DNA from: Gordonia hongkongensis
GTDB taxonomy: Bacteria > Actinomycetota > Actinomycetes > Mycobacteriales > Mycobacteriaceae
NCBI RefSeq assembly: GCF_023078355.1
Contig: NZ_CP095552.1
Coordinates: 3,596,001 to 3,660,000, forward strand
Length of the DNA stretch: 64,000 nt
Reading direction: 5' to 3'
The translations under genes and the position numbers were made by a program. Of this stretch, positions 1-14,356 are shown one piece after another. A model generated the notes under the pieces. That model had not been told where the DNA came from. It saw nothing but the letters and a program-made list of their open reading frames with translations, and searched no databases. Every line of letters begins with the position of its first letter. Positions within the stretch are counted from its first letter, which is position 1.

Positions 1-1386
1 GGCGTAGCGACGCGGCATGCCCTCGTTGCCCAGCCAGTGCTGCACCAGGAAGGTCATGTGGAAGCCGATGAACGTCAGCCAGAAGTGGATCTTGCCGAGT
101 CGCTCGTCGAGCATGCGCCCGGTCATCTTCGGGAACCAGAAGTAGATGCCGGCGTAGGTGGCGAACACGATGGTGCCGAAGAGCACGTAGTGGAAGTGCG
201 CGACGACGAAGTAGCTGTCGGACAGGTGGAAGTCCAGCGGCGGGCTCGCGAGCAGCACACCGGTCAGACCACCGAAGAGGAACGTCACGATGAAGCCGAC
301 CGAGAACAGCATGGGGGATTCGAACGTGATGTGACCGCGCCACATCGTGCCGATCCAGTTGAAGAACTTCACGCCGGTGGGCACCGCGATCAGGAACGTC
401 ATGAAGGCGAAGAACGGGAGCAGCACGGCGCCGGTGACGTACATGTGGTGGGCCCACACCGCGGCCGACAGGGCGGCGATGGCGAGCGTGGCGTAGATCA
501 GACCGGAGTAGCCGAAGATCGGCTTCCGCGAGAAGACCGGGAAGACCTCGGACACGATGCCGAAGAACGGCAGGGCGATGACGTACACCTCGGGATGTCC
601 GAAGAACCAGAACAGGTGCTGCCACAGGATGACGCCGCCGTTGGCCGGGTCGTAGATGTGGGCACCGAACTGGCGGTCGACCTCGAGACCCATCAGCGCC
701 GCGGTCAGCAGCGGGAAGATGAGGAGGATCAGCACGCTGGTCACCAGGATGTTCCAGGTGAAGATCGGCATGCGGAACATCGTCATGCCGGGTGCGCGGA
801 GACAGATCACGGTGGTGACCATGTTGACGCCACCGAGGATGGTGCCGAGACCCGAGACGGCCAGACCCATGATCCACAGGTCGGCGCCGATGCCGGGGCT
901 GTGCACGGCGTCGGTCAGCGGCGTGTACGCGGTCCAGCCGAAGTCGGCGGCGCCACCGGGCGTGATGAAGCCGGCGACGGCGATGGTCGAACCGAAGACG
1001 AACAGCCAGAAGCCGAGTGCGTTGAGTCGCGGGAAGGCGACGTCGGGCGAACCGATCTGCAGCGGCAACACGAAGTTGGCGAAGCCGATCACGATCGGCG
1101 TCGCGTACATCAGCAGCATCACGGTGCCGTGCATCGTGAAGAGCTGGTTGAACTGCTCGGTGGACAGGAACTGCATGCCCGGCATCGCGAGCTCGCCACG
1201 CATCAGCAGGGCCATGAGGCCGCCGATGAGGAAGAACGCGAAGCAGGCGGTGATGTACATCATGCCGATCAACTTGTGATCGGTCGTCGTCAGCAGCTTG
1301 TAGATGAACGAACCCTTGGGCTGATAGCGCTCCGGGAACGGACGCACTGGAGCCACTTGCGTGGTGGGTTGGTCTACCGCGGTCAC
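1..1386 (-). CDS. ctaD: Cytochrome c oxidase subunit I (5' part, runs off the window)
   Basis: Core haem-copper subunit of the membrane aa3 terminal oxidase, which reduces O2 with electrons from the cytochrome bcc complex. Translation of the minus strand begins [10 protein letters not shown], then reads [11 protein letters not shown] at the first helix, and reads [13 protein letters not shown] at the window edge, all typical of actinobacterial CtaD. About 462 codons are present, roughly 80% of the usual length, and the C-terminus lies outside the window. GTG at 1386 is chosen because AGGAGG lies just upstream. It is divergent from fecB, as in M. tuberculosis (Rv3043c/Rv3044). Long open frames on the opposite strand here are antisense shadows. 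Confidence 0.96.
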   Translation of the reverse strand, partial: MTAVDQPTTQVAPVRPFPERYQPKGSFIYKLLTTTDHKLIGMMYITACFAFFLIGGLMALLMRGELAMPGMQFLSTEQFNQLFTMHGTVMLLMYATPIVIGFANFVLPLQIGSPDVAFPRLNALGFWLFVFGSTIAVAGFITPGGAADFGWTAYTPLTDAVHSPGIGADLWIMGLAVSGLGTILGGVNMVTTVICLRAPGMTMFRMPIFTWNILVTSVLILLIFPLLTAALMGLEVDRQFGAHIYDPANGGVILWQHLFWFFGHPEVYVIALPFFGIVSEVFPVFSRKPIFGYSGLIYATLAIAALSAAVWAHHMYVTGAVLLPFFAFMTFLIAVPTGVKFFNWIGTMWRGHITFESPMLFSVGFIVTFLFGGLTGVLLASPPLDFHLSDSYFVVAHFHYVLFGTIVFATYAGIYFWFPKMTGRMLDERLGKIHFWLTFIGFHMTFLVQHWLGNEGMPRRYA

Positions 1387-1665
1387 AGATCCTCCTCTTG
1401 CCCGAACCCGACGCCGAACCCCTTCGGCCGTCGGTCGGCACATGAACAAACCGAGCGCTGGTTACTGATCCTAAACCCTCACCGGTGCCCGGGCCGAGCG
1501 GGTCCTACGATCTGTCGTATTCGATGTCGGAGCCACCGGATCGGCAGTGCTCATCGGCGGTTTCTTCGACGACGCGCCAGGCTCTCGGAGCACCCCTCCG
1601 ATCACCGGCGTCCGGCGCCCGGGAGTGCGCATCCGAGCCTACTCCGGGTGCCTCGGGACCGGTGC
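1387..1665. other. Divergent intergenic region between ctaD and fecB
   Basis: About 280 bp without a convincing gene. It carries the ctaD Shine-Dalgarno sequence at its left end and the fecB -10 box just beyond its right end. I see no RNA gene or repeat. Confidence 0.5.
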
Positions 1666-1671
1666 TAGGTT
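1666..1671 (+). promoter_or_regulatory. -10 box TAGGTT of fecB (leaderless layout)
   Basis: TAGGTT ends 6 nt before the GTG start of fecB and there is no Shine-Dalgarno sequence, so transcription probably starts at or next to the start codon. Inferred from spacing only. Confidence 0.5.
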
Positions 1672-1677
1672 GGGCGG

Positions 1678-2727
1678 GTGCAACGGAGGGTCACGGTCGC
1701 GAACGAGGCCGCCAGAAGTGTCGAGGCAGCCACCGGCGAGACCCGGTGCTCACTCGTCCGACGCATTGGCCTGGCGACCACGATCGGGTTGACCGTGGTC
1801 GCGCTGGCCGCCTGTTCGGGCGAGGAGCCGCTGACGACTCCGGACGGCTCCCCCATCTCCACCGTGACGACACGGGTGGCGGAGGTGAACATCGTCTCGG
1901 CCGACCGTGATTACGCGAAGACCTGCCTCGCCCCCACCGCGCCGGATCCGGATGAGGCCGACGTCGAACGCATCGTCGTGACCGACCCCGCTGTTCTCGA
2001 CGCGCTGTGCGCCCTCGGGCTCGGCCCCGAGGTCGTCGCGGTGGCTGCCGAGCCCGGTTCCGTGCCCGAGTATCTCGGTCCCCAGCTGACCTCGGTCCCG
2101 GCCATCGGACCGATGCCCGACGCCGCGGCGGTCGCCGACGCCGACGCCGGACTCGTCCTCACCACCGCCGACACCGCGGACTCCGCCCGCGCGTTCCCCG
2201 GTGTCCGCACCGTCACCGTCCCGACCGACGGCACCTGGCAAGAGCAGTTCCAAGCCGTCGCCGACGCCGTGAACCGCAGCGGGTCGGGTCGGACACGCCT
2301 CGCCGAGTACACGACCGAGGCCACCAAGACCGGCCGGCGGATGGACGCCTCGCACACCCAGGTGTCGCTGGTGCGCTTCGGCGACGACTCCGAGACCATC
2401 GCCGGGATGAACACCTTCGCCGGCCAGGTGCTCGGGGACATCGGCGTCCAGCGGCCCGGCCCGCAGCGCGTGCCCGACTCCTTCGCCCTCACCGACGACG
2501 ACCTCCGCGACGCCGACGCCGACCTCATCTATGTGAGCTTCGAGGGCGAGGAGGGCCTCGCCCACGGGGAAGAGGTCCTGCTCAGCGACGAGTGGCTCGG
2601 CCTCGGCGCACCCGTGTGGAAACGTGTGCTCGCCGTCGACGACGACGTCTGGTACGAGTCCTCGGGACTTGCCGCCGCCTGGCTGGTCCTCAACGACGTC
2701 AAGGGATCACTCGACGGCAACTCCTGA
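1678..2727 (+). CDS. fecB: FecB-like iron-siderophore substrate-binding lipoprotein
   Basis: Extracytoplasmic binding protein of the periplasmic-binding fold type used for Fe(III)-siderophore uptake, anchored by lipid. A hydrophobic helix ends in a lipobox with the modified Cys at about residue 46 (LAAC-SG). The mature part has the two-lobe pattern of the FecB/FepB family, including VVTDPAVLDALCALG and LIYVSFEGEEG. The 349-aa length is normal. Position beside divergent ctaD matches Rv3044. No permease or ATPase is adjacent, so the transporter partner is elsewhere. In mycobacteria FecB also affects cell-envelope integrity and drug tolerance, so a pure iron role is an inference. Confidence 0.88.
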   Translation: MQRRVTVANEAARSVEAATGETRCSLVRRIGLATTIGLTVVALAACSGEEPLTTPDGSPISTVTTRVAEVNIVSADRDYAKTCLAPTAPDPDEADVERIVVTDPAVLDALCALGLGPEVVAVAAEPGSVPEYLGPQLTSVPAIGPMPDAAAVADADAGLVLTTADTADSARAFPGVRTVTVPTDGTWQEQFQAVADAVNRSGSGRTRLAEYTTEATKTGRRMDASHTQVSLVRFGDDSETIAGMNTFAGQVLGDIGVQRPGPQRVPDSFALTDDDLRDADADLIYVSFEGEEGLAHGEEVLLSDEWLGLGAPVWKRVLAVDDDVWYESSGLAAAWLVLNDVKGSLDGNS

Positions 2728-2865
2728 CGGTCTCCGATAGGCAGGTGTCGCACATCGTTGCCCCAGGCGCAACGAAGCGCTACATCTGCGTAGCCGTTTC
2801 GGTCACTTCCGATCACCGACATCCAAACCCTCGCCGGGGCGACGTCGACACATCAGGATCGGCGC

Positions 2866-3354
2866 ATGAGTGTCACCGACGAATACCTCGCGAACAACGC
2901 CGAATACGCCAAGACCTTCACCGGGCCGTTGCCCCTGCCGCCGGCCAAGCACGTCGCGGTGGTGGCCTGTATGGACGCCCGGCTCGACGTCTACCGCATC
3001 CTCGGATTGAACGAGGGCGAGGCCCATGTGATCCGCAACGCCGGCGGGGTGGTCACAGACGACGAGATCCGCTCCCTGGCCATCAGTCAGCGACTGCTCG
3101 GCACCACCGAGATCATCCTCATCCACCACACCGACTGCGGCATGCTGACGTTCACCGACGACGACTTCAAGCGCCAGATCCAGGACGAGATCGGGCAGAA
3201 GCCCGCGTGGTCGGCGGAGGCGTTCGCCGATCTCGACGAGGACGTCCGCCAATCGATCACCCGGATCCAGAACAGCCCGTTCGTCACCAAGACCACGTCG
3301 TTGCGCGGGTTCGTCTTCGACGTCGCGAGCGGGCTCCTGCGCGAGGTGTCCTGA
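2866..3354 (+). CDS. Beta-class carbonic anhydrase (Rv1284 type)
   Basis: Reversible hydration of CO2 to bicarbonate by a cytoplasmic zinc enzyme. All beta-class zinc and active-site residues are visible: C35, D37 and R39 in CMDAR, then H88 and C91 in HHTDCG. The 162-aa length and residue spacing equal those of the short mycobacterial enzyme Rv1284. ATG 2866 is preceded by an AGGA-like element about 7 nt upstream. The gene stands alone between fecB and a convergent small gene. Confidence 0.93.
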   Translation: MSVTDEYLANNAEYAKTFTGPLPLPPAKHVAVVACMDARLDVYRILGLNEGEAHVIRNAGGVVTDDEIRSLAISQRLLGTTEIILIHHTDCGMLTFTDDDFKRQIQDEIGQKPAWSAEAFADLDEDVRQSITRIQNSPFVTKTTSLRGFVFDVASGLLREVS

Positions 3355-3373
3355 CCCGGGTTACCCGACCTTC

Positions 3374-3547
3374 CTACGAGTCGCCGCCCTCGGAGCGCTG
3401 GACCGCTTCGGGGGCGTTCTCGCGGGTGGCCATCCCGCCCTCGCGTCCGTGGTCCTGCGGGCCGGGCGGATCCTTCTCGACTTCGGTGTCCGGACCCTTG
3501 CCGGTATCCCTGTCCCCCGAGGTCGCGGAGCTCTCGGACTGTCCCAT
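3374..3547 (-). CDS. Small hydrophilic protein, function unknown (57 aa)
   Basis: A 57-residue product rich in Gly, Asp, Glu, Ser and Pro, with no hydrophobic segment and no cysteine, so probably disordered in solution. Its ATG follows a strong GTAGGAGGTA Shine-Dalgarno sequence with good spacing, which is the main reason to call it real. It is convergent with the carbonic anhydrase gene and divergent from helZ. I do not recognise a family. Confidence 0.65.
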   Translation of the reverse strand: MGQSESSATSGDRDTGKGPDTEVEKDPPGPQDHGREGGMATRENAPEAVQRSEGGDS

Positions 3548-3701
3548 CGGTACCTCCTACGATCTTCCGGCCGGTCTGCCGGGCGACGATCGTCGATACC
3601 CGGCTCCCCGAACGGGCAAACCATTGTCGGGTGGTCTCGCGCACCGTCCGCCGTCGACGACTGGTGTCGGAGCCCGTCGCTAAACTGGCCGACGATCCTC
3701 C

Positions 3702-6700
<2,999 letters not shown>

Positions 6701-6704
<4 letters not shown>

Positions 6705-7510
6705 CGGTGCGCAAGAAGGGCACGCAACGACGCGGTGAGCGTGGCACGATCGCGGTCCGCGGCTATGGCCTCACCTCGTGGTCACGCGCCTTCGTCGATG
6801 TCGTCGAGGGCCGCGGCGCCGACGGCGAATCGGTCGCCGACAGCCGTCGTATCACCAAGGCGCGCAGGTATTTCCGCGATCGGCATCTGCGCGGCCTGCG
6901 GATCGACGCCGGCCGGGTGACCGCCTCGGTGGAGGGCACCCAGCTCGAGCCGTTCGACGTCATCCTGACCACCCGCACCGTCGACACACCGACACTTGCG
7001 AACCTTCTCCGCGAGCGCAACGCTGTCGATGAACTCATGCTGCTCACCCGCGGCGAACAGCCGCCGGCGCTGGGTGAGCTGCTGGTGCCCACGGAATCCG
7101 CCGACGTCGAGACCGACTGCACGTGCCCCGACGAGGCGCCGCGGTGCATCCATGCTCTCGTCACCTGCTACGAGGTGGCCGCCGAGATCGACCGCACCCC
7201 GTTGACCCTGCTGACCGTGATGGGCACCGACCTGCGAGCGCTGCTGGCCGAGATCGATTCTCGCCCACCGGTATCACGGACCGCGGACGACGCCCAGTCC
7301 GCGGAGTCGTTGCAAGTCGACGACTACTACGGCACCGCCTCGACGTTGCCTCCGCTGCCGTCGCCGTCGCGGATGAACCCGCTGACCGCGCTCGACGGCG
7401 GCGAACTACGGGCGGCGTTGCGCGCCACCGGCGTCGCGCCCGCCGACATCGCCGAGGCGATCGACGAGCTCGGCGACCTCTACGACCGTCTCACCGCCGG
7501 CGGTTCGTAG
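6701..7510 (+). CDS. SWIM zinc-finger protein, HelZ partner
   Basis: Contains a SWIM zinc-binding motif CxCx6CxH at C140, C142, C149 and H151. The SWIM motif is a small domain that binds DNA or protein and is frequently linked to SNF2 ATPases. The 269-aa protein starts within the helZ stop codon, an arrangement also seen in mycobacteria (Rv2101-Rv2102 type pairs). A joint role in chromosome maintenance or transcription recycling is inferred from context. No catalytic domain is visible. Confidence 0.85.
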
Positions 7511-7546
7511 CGCCAATGCGCATATAGCACGCATTGACGCTACGAA
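7504..7546. terminator. Bidirectional hairpin terminator
   Basis: Inverted repeat with 17-nt arms (7504-7520 and 7530-7546), one C/A mismatch and a 9-nt loop CATATAGCA. It overlaps the SWIM gene stop codon and lies 14 nt past the nrdF stop on the other strand, so it can end both convergent transcripts. Confidence 0.8.
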
Positions 7547-7559
7547 ATCCTCGGTGGGA

Positions 7560-9313
<1,754 letters not shown>

Positions 9314-9343
9314 GTTCGTACGCAACGGTTCACACTCAACAGG

Positions 9344-11536
9344 TCACAACATGCAGCTGACGCAATTTTCCACCTCGGTCCCCTCGAGCGCGATCTGGCG
9401 CAGGCGGATGTAGTAGAGCGTCTTGATGCCCTTGCGCCATGCGTAGATCTGCGCCTTGTTGACGTCGCGCGTGGTGGCGGTGTCCTTGAAGAAGAGCGTC
9501 AGGCTGAGGCCCTGGTCGACATGCTGCGTGGCCGCGGCGTAGGTGTCGATGATCTTCTCGTACCCGATCTCGTACGCGTCCTGGTAGTACTCCAGGTTGT
9601 CGTTCGTCATGTACGGCGCCGGGTAGTAGACGCGGCCGATCTTGCCTTCCTTGCGGATCTCGATCTTGGCGGCGACCGGGTGGATCGAACTGGTCGAGTG
9701 ATTGATGTAGCTGATCGAACCGGTCGGCGGGACGGCCTGCAGGTTCTGGTTGTAGATGCCGTCACGCTGGACGGCGGCCTTCAGCTCACGCCAGTCGTCC
9801 TGGGTCGGGATGGCGATCCCGGCCTGCCCGAACAGGTCTCGCACCTTCTGGGTCGCCGGTTCCCACACCTTCTCGGTGTACTTGTCGAAGAACTCACCGC
9901 TCGCGTACTTCGACTTCTCGAAGCCGGTGAACGCCCGGCCGCGCTCGGCGGCGATCCGGTTCGACGCGCGCAGCGCGTGATAGAGCACCGTGTAGAAGTA
10001 GATGTTCGTGAAGTCGATGCCTTCTTCGCTGCCGTAGAAGACCCGCTCACGCGCCAGGTATCCGTGCAGGTTCATCTGCCCCAGGCCGATGGCGTGAGAC
10101 TGGTTGTTGCCGTGCTCGATCGAGGGCACCGACGTGATCGTGGTCTGGTCGCTCACCGCGGTGAGGCCGCGGATCGCGGTCTCGATGGTCTGGCCGATGT
10201 CGGGCGAATCCATCGTCTTGGCGATGTTCAGCGAACCCAGGTTGCACGAGATGTCCTTGCCCACTTCGGCATACGACAGGTCGTCGTTGAAGGTCGACGG
10301 CGTCGACACCTGCAGGATCTCCGAGCACAGGTTGGAATGCGTGATCTTGCCGTCGATCGGGTTGGCCCGGTTCACCGTGTCCTCGAACATGATGTACGGG
10401 TATCCCGACTCGAACTGCAGCTCGGCGAGGGTCTGGAAGAACTCGCGCGCCTTGATCTTGGTCTTGCGGATGCGACGGTCCTCGACCATCTCGTGGTACT
10501 TGTCCGTCACGTTGACGTCGGCGAACGGTACGCCGTAGACACGTTCGACGTCGTACGGACTGAACAGGTACATGTCGTCGTTGGCCTTGGCCAGCTCGAA
10601 CGTGATGTCCGGGATGACCACACCGAGCGACAGGGTCTTGATACGGATCTTCTCGTCCGCGTTCTCGCGCTTGGTGTCGAGGAAGCGGTAGATGTCGGGG
10701 TGGTGCGCGTGCAGGTACACCGCGCCCGCGCCCTGCCGGGCACCGAGCTGGTTGGCGTAGGAGAAGGAGTCCTCGAGCAGCTTCATGATCGGGATGACAC
10801 CCGAACTCTGGTTCTCGATCTTCTTGATCGGCGCACCGTGCTCGCGGATGTTGCTGAGCAACAAGGCAACTCCGCCGCCGCGCTTGGAGAGCTGCAAGGC
10901 CGAGTTGATCGACCGGCCGATCGACTCCATGTTGTCCTCGATACGCAGCAGGAAGCACGAGACGGGTTCGCCGCGCTGCTTCTTGCCGGAATTGAGGAAG
11001 GTCGGCGTCGCCGGCTGGAACCGGCCGTCGATGATCTCGTCGGTGAGGTTGCGCGCGAGGACCGTGTCGCCGTCGGCCAGGGTCAGCGCCACCATGCACA
11101 CGCGATCCTCGAAACGCTCCAGGTACCGCTTGCCGTCGAACGTCTTGAGCGTGTAGCTCGTGTAGTACTTGAACGCCCCGAGGAAGGTCGGGAAACGGAA
11201 CTTCTTGCTGTAGGCGTGCCCGAAGAGGCTCTTGACGAACTCGCGGTCGTACTTCGCGAGGACCTCGGGCTCGTAGTAGTTCTCCTCGACGAGGTAGTCG
11301 AGCTTCTCGTCGAGATCGTGGAAGAAGACCGTGTTCTGGTTGACGTGCTGCAGGAAGTACTGGTTCGCGGCTTCGCGATCCTTGTCGAACTGGATCTTGC
11401 CGTCGGCGTCGTACAGGTTGAGCATCGCATTGAGAGCGTGGTAGTCGAGCTCGCCCGGGTCGTGTCCCGAGGGCCCGGGGTGCACACCCGACTTGCTGGC
11501 TGAAGTGGTGTCCGAGACGGCGGCGGTGGGCGACAC
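9344..11536 (-). CDS. nrdE: Class Ib ribonucleotide reductase alpha subunit
   Basis: Catalytic R1 subunit that reduces ribonucleoside diphosphates to deoxyribonucleotides. It matches mycobacterial NrdE from [15 protein letters not shown] to the redox tail CVSCML, whose cysteine pair is reduced by NrdH. GTG 11536 is selected because CAGGAG lies about 10 nt upstream, and it gives 730 aa. Longer in-frame extensions lack similarity. The gene is uninterrupted, with no intein or intron, although a homing endonuclease follows it immediately. Confidence 0.96.
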   Translation of the reverse strand: MSPTAAVSDTTSASKSGVHPGPSGHDPGELDYHALNAMLNLYDADGKIQFDKDREAANQYFLQHVNQNTVFFHDLDEKLDYLVEENYYEPEVLAKYDREFVKSLFGHAYSKKFRFPTFLGAFKYYTSYTLKTFDGKRYLERFEDRVCMVALTLADGDTVLARNLTDEIIDGRFQPATPTFLNSGKKQRGEPVSCFLLRIEDNMESIGRSINSALQLSKRGGGVALLLSNIREHGAPIKKIENQSSGVIPIMKLLEDSFSYANQLGARQGAGAVYLHAHHPDIYRFLDTKRENADEKIRIKTLSLGVVIPDITFELAKANDDMYLFSPYDVERVYGVPFADVNVTDKYHEMVEDRRIRKTKIKAREFFQTLAELQFESGYPYIMFEDTVNRANPIDGKITHSNLCSEILQVSTPSTFNDDLSYAEVGKDISCNLGSLNIAKTMDSPDIGQTIETAIRGLTAVSDQTTITSVPSIEHGNNQSHAIGLGQMNLHGYLARERVFYGSEEGIDFTNIYFYTVLYHALRASNRIAAERGRAFTGFEKSKYASGEFFDKYTEKVWEPATQKVRDLFGQAGIAIPTQDDWRELKAAVQRDGIYNQNLQAVPPTGSISYINHSTSSIHPVAAKIEIRKEGKIGRVYYPAPYMTNDNLEYYQDAYEIGYEKIIDTYAAATQHVDQGLSLTLFFKDTATTRDVNKAQIYAWRKGIKTLYYIRLRQIALEGTEVENCVSCML

Positions 11537-11636
11537 GACAGATGACTCCTGCGGGTAGTGGTGGCTGTTACCGAGGGCCGGTGCGGCCAGAGTATGGGAG
11601 GGGTACGACAAAGCCTGATCGAGCGGAATCCGCAGG

Positions 11637-12101
11637 TCAGGCAGGCGAGGCGCTGAGCGACACACTCGCCGCGAACGCCGGACTCTGGGCGAACTCGGCG
11701 AGTCCCGCGCGGACGCGGTCGACATCGTCGGAGGTGCCCATCAATTCGAATCGGTAGAGATAGGGAACGCCGCATTTGCGTGCGATGACGTCGCCGGCAT
11801 AACAGAACTCCTCGCCGAAGTTCGTGTTACCCGCCGCGATCACCCCTCTGATCGATGATCGATTGTGTTCGTCGTTGAGGAAGCGGATGACCTGCTTGGG
11901 AACGTAGCCGCCGGGTTGCCCCGTCGCCTTGCCCCCGCCGTAGGTCGGGCAGACCAGGACATACGGCTCGTCGACACGGAAAACACCGGTCCGATCGAGG
12001 ACCGGGATGCGCACGGCGCGCATGTCCAGTTTCTCGACGAACCGGTGGGTGTTCTCCGAGACGGAGGAGAAATACACGATCAACGGCGATTCTGCCGCCA
12101 T
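11637..12101 (-). CDS. nrdI: NrdI flavodoxin-like protein
   Basis: FMN protein that supplies oxidant for assembly of the Mn(III)2-tyrosyl radical cofactor of NrdF. Visible FMN-binding segments are [10 protein letters not shown] near the N-terminus, the PTYGGG loop and [16 protein letters not shown] 12101 follows GGAGGAGAC and gives 154 aa, normal for the family. An in-frame upstream extension to 12188 has no support. It lies between nrdH and nrdE in the operon. Confidence 0.95.
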   Translation of the reverse strand: MAAESPLIVYFSSVSENTHRFVEKLDMRAVRIPVLDRTGVFRVDEPYVLVCPTYGGGKATGQPGGYVPKQVIRFLNDEHNRSSIRGVIAAGNTNFGEEFCYAGDVIARKCGVPYLYRFELMGTSDDVDRVRAGLAEFAQSPAFAASVSLSASPA

Positions 12102-12289
12102 GTCTCCTCCAGCCGGTAGTTCTCGTGATCTCGCCGGCCGTGTCCGGCCCGGCACTGTCGGTGTCAACGCCGTGAGCGGCGTGACCATTTCCTCGATGAC
12201 CTCGCGATGCGATGTGATCCGGCTTCCCCGTCGGATCGCCTCTGCACCGCCGGTCGGGCGGGCGATGTCACCGTGATGGTGACGGCAGA

Positions 12290-12523
12290 TCAGGCAGCGG
12301 CGGTGGCGAGTGCCTTGATGCGGTCGGGACGGAAGCCCGACCAGTGCGCGTCGCCGGCGACCACGACGGGTGCCTGCAGGTAGCCGAGCGCCATCACGTA
12401 GTCACGCGCCTCGGCATCTTCGCTGATGTCGACGATCTCATAGGACAGACCCTGCTTGTCGAGGGCCTTGTAGGTGGCATTGCACTGGACGCAGGCCGGC
12501 TTCGTGTAGACGGTGATAGACAT
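12290..12523 (-). CDS. nrdH: NrdH glutaredoxin-like electron donor
   Basis: Small thioredoxin-reductase-dependent redoxin that reduces NrdE. The active-site CVQC lies at residues 11-14, and the C-terminal WSGFRPDRI motif is the NrdH signature. 77 aa is the expected size. ATG 12523 has GAGGAG about 10 nt upstream. It is the first gene of the operon. A 188-nt gap to nrdI contains nothing I recognise. Confidence 0.95.
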   Translation of the reverse strand: MSITVYTKPACVQCNATYKALDKQGLSYEIVDISEDAEARDYVMALGYLQAPVVVAGDAHWSGFRPDRIKALATAAA

Positions 12524-12581
12524 TCGGAGGTACTCCTCGGGTCGTAGGAATCGCCAGTGACGTGCGGTTTCCCAGCGTGAA

Positions 12582-12603
12582 GATGGTGACCTGGATCACC
12601 ATC
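12582..12603 (-). promoter_or_regulatory. Hairpin in the nrdH leader
   Basis: Perfect 8-bp stem GATGGTGA/TCACCATC with a 6-nt loop, between the NrdR boxes and nrdH. Possibly a transcript-stability or attenuation element; the function is unknown. Confidence 0.4.
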
Positions 12604-12663
12604 GTGGTGGCTTTCTCCGAGGAGTCGAACTGCTTCTCGTCGTCTGCCTGACTGGTAGCTCAA

Positions 12664-12679
12664 ACACTACACCTAGTGG
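12664..12679 (-). promoter_or_regulatory. NrdR box 1
   Basis: ACACTACACCTAGTGG matches 12 of 16 positions of the NrdR consensus acaCwAtATaTwGtgt and keeps its dyad. It lies upstream of nrdH. Confidence 0.72.
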
Positions 12680-12695
12680 CTGACATTTCTGGTCA

Positions 12696-12711
12696 CCACA
12701 AGGGCTTGTGA
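12696..12711 (-). promoter_or_regulatory. NrdR box 2
   Basis: CCACAAGGGCTTGTGA keeps the outer dyad CACAA/TTGTG of the NrdR consensus. It starts 32 bp from box 1, about three helical turns, the usual spacing of paired boxes bound by the NrdR tetramer. Confidence 0.68.
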
Positions 12712-12892
12712 ATAACATTGATGGAAGACATGCAGGTCGGAGCGGTGCACGATCACAAATCCCCCGCGTGTCCTCCGCGTGTCCGGCGTGTCGTTCACAG
12801 GCTGTCCCGAGGCGGTCCACAACATGTCCACCGACCATCCACATCCGCCCCCGGTCGCACTCGCGGCCCGACGCCGGCACCCCCGGACACGA
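12712..12892. other. Intergenic stretch upstream of the NrdR boxes
   Basis: About 180 bp between the nrd control region and the terminator of the FMN reductase gene. Open frames here have no ribosome-binding site or recognisable product. Nothing else seen. Confidence 0.4.
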
Positions 12893-12928
12893 CGACGCCG
12901 CGCCGGGCAAGGGCCGGGCGCGGCGTCG
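12893..12928 (-). terminator. GC-rich hairpin terminator of the FMN reductase gene
   Basis: Perfect 12-bp arms CGACGCCGCGCC and GGCGCGGCGTCG with a 12-nt loop, 17 nt past the stop codon. There is no U-tract, as is common in actinobacteria. Confidence 0.7.
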
Positions 12929-12944
12929 GGACGTCGGTGTGGGG

Positions 12945-13502
12945 TCAGGCGCTGACAGCGACCTCGTCGACGAGCCGGGTGACGGACGCGACGACCTTCT
13001 CGACGACCTCCGGAGAATCCAGGCCGGCCTCGGGCAGTGCCGCGAGCTGCAGACCGAGGTCGGCTTCCGCGATCGCGCGACCGCCGGCGATGCCGACCGA
13101 CTTACGGGTGTCCTCACGGGTCCACGCGCCGCCGTACTGGCCGAGGGCCGCGCTCAGCACCGCGACGGGCTTGCCCGTGAGCGCGCCGGTGCCGTAGGGC
13201 CGAGACAACCAGTCGATGGCGTTCTTGAGTGCGGCGGGGATGGTGCCGTTGTACTCGGGGGTCGCGATCAGCACGCCGTCGGCGGCGCCGACGACCTGGC
13301 GCAGGTTCGCCACGGCTGGGTCGAGCTGCTCCTCGATGTCGATGTCCTCGCTGTAGAACGGCAGCGAGCCGAGATTGTCGACGACCGTGATGGAGACTCC
13401 CGACGGCGCATTGTCCGCGGCCAGGTGGGCGAGCTGGCGGTTGACCGAGGCCGTACGCAGGCTTCCGACCAGCGCGACCAGTTCGACGACTCGTTCCGAC
13501 AT
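12945..13502 (-). CDS. NADPH-dependent FMN reductase family protein
   Basis: Flavodoxin-fold reductase that uses NAD(P)H to reduce FMN or small electrophiles such as quinones or chromate. Features are the N-terminal phosphate loop GSLRTASVNRQL and the family motif PEYNGTIPAALKNAIDWLSRP. ATG 13502 follows GAGAGGA and gives 185 aa. It is divergent from a TetR gene, with a palindrome in the shared promoter, so it is probably controlled by that regulator. The physiological substrate cannot be told from sequence. It could supply reduced flavin to a neighbouring or distant monooxygenase. Confidence 0.88.
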   Translation of the reverse strand: MSERVVELVALVGSLRTASVNRQLAHLAADNAPSGVSITVVDNLGSLPFYSEDIDIEEQLDPAVANLRQVVGAADGVLIATPEYNGTIPAALKNAIDWLSRPYGTGALTGKPVAVLSAALGQYGGAWTREDTRKSVGIAGGRAIAEADLGLQLAALPEAGLDSPEVVEKVVASVTRLVDEVAVSA

Positions 13503-13569
13503 GTGATTCCTCTCGATGGCACAGGAGTCCGTGGAAGTCCACGCGACCTTGTCTACGACATGCTCTAAC

Positions 13570-13583
13570 CGGACCAGGGTCCG
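13570..13583. promoter_or_regulatory. Perfect palindrome, likely TetR operator
   Basis: CGGACC-AG-GGTCCG lies between the divergent FMN reductase and TetR genes, about 25 bp upstream of the tetR -10 box, and close to a possible minus-strand promoter. Placement suits autorepression plus control of the reductase. Confidence 0.6.
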
Positions 13584-13608
13584 ATTCATTCCGCATCTGG
13601 TCAAGGGT

Positions 13609-13614
13609 TACGCT
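13609..13614 (+). promoter_or_regulatory. -10 box TACGCT of the TetR gene
   Basis: TACGCT is followed by 6 nt and the GTG start at 13621, with no Shine-Dalgarno sequence. This is a leaderless layout and supports that start. Confidence 0.5.
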
Positions 13615-13620
13615 CATCAC

Positions 13621-14247
13621 GTGCCAAACGGGCCCGACCACTCCCCTCTCCACATCTCTCTCAATTCTTCGGGGACCGAACGTGCCGACGCCGCACGTAA
13701 CCGGCGTCTGTTGCTGGCTGCCGCCAAGAACCTCATCGATCACCACGGTGCGGCCGCGGTGACGATGGAGGCGGTTGCCCGCGAAGCGGGTGTGGGCAAG
13801 GGCACAGTGTTCCGGCGCTTCGGCAGCCGGACCGGGCTCATGCTCGCTCTCCTCGACCACAGCGAGTCCGAGATCCAGCAGGCGTATCTGTCCGGTCCGG
13901 AGCCGCTGGGTCCCGGCGCTCCCCCGCTCGACCGACTCCTCGCCTACGGTCGCGCTCGCCTCAAGCTCACCGCCGACCACCTCGACATCCTGCTGGAGGC
14001 CGGCGCCGGCGCCGAGGACTTCATGAGTCACCCGGTGGCCCGAACGTCCACCCAGCATGTGCAGATCCTGTTGCGCCAGTTGGGTTTCGACGGCGCCCTG
14101 GATTTCCTGGCCCTCACTGTCCAGGCGCCGCTCTCGGCGAGTTCGGTCCGCTACCTGTTGGTGGACGTCGGGCTCGACCTCGAGACGATCACCCATCAGT
14201 GGCAGGACATGGTCACCGCGCTCGTCACCGGACACGACCGGTCCTGA
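13621..14247 (+). CDS. TetR-family transcriptional regulator
   Basis: N-terminal helix-turn-helix of TetR type: RRLLLAAAKNLIDHHG, VTMEAVAREAGVGKGTVFRRFGSR. The rest is a helical ligand-binding domain of the usual size. GTG 13621 gives 208 aa and is supported by the upstream -10 box. The in-frame extension to 13516 is poor in codons and similarity. It likely represses itself and the divergent FMN reductase through the palindrome between them. The ligand is unknown. The convergent spacing to hpxO does not indicate a shared operon. Confidence 0.9.
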   Translation: MPNGPDHSPLHISLNSSGTERADAARNRRLLLAAAKNLIDHHGAAAVTMEAVAREAGVGKGTVFRRFGSRTGLMLALLDHSESEIQQAYLSGPEPLGPGAPPLDRLLAYGRARLKLTADHLDILLEAGAGAEDFMSHPVARTSTQHVQILLRQLGFDGALDFLALTVQAPLSASSVRYLLVDVGLDLETITHQWQDMVTALVTGHDRS

Positions 14248-14342
14248 CCCGTCGGGTCCATCCCGGTCACGACGTCCTCGCGGCGGCGGTCAGGCGGCGA
14301 GGTGTCCGGCGTACTCGCCGCGCGCCGCGGCTCGCGGACACC

Positions 14343-14348
14343 TAGCCT
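14343..14348 (+). promoter_or_regulatory. -10 box TAGCCT of hpxO
   Basis: TAGCCT, 8 nt before GTG 14357, with no Shine-Dalgarno sequence: a leaderless layout. Confidence 0.5.
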
Positions 14349-14356
14349 GGGTTCCT

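Noticed and set aside
37..1668. 543-codon plus-strand open frame over ctaD
   Set aside because: It is antisense to ctaD. The product is rich in Glu, His and Arg with no family motif, as is usual for shadows in high-GC DNA.
2007..3683. 558-codon plus-strand frame over fecB and carbonic anhydrase
   Set aside because: Arg-rich alternative frame of two clear genes on the same strand.
9344..11536. Intein or intron in nrdE
   Set aside because: The NrdE protein is continuous and of family length; the homing endonuclease is a separate ORF after its stop.
12718..13197. Plus-strand open frames next to the NrdR boxes
   Set aside because: No ribosome-binding site, and the products have no similarity; they run antisense into the FMN reductase gene.
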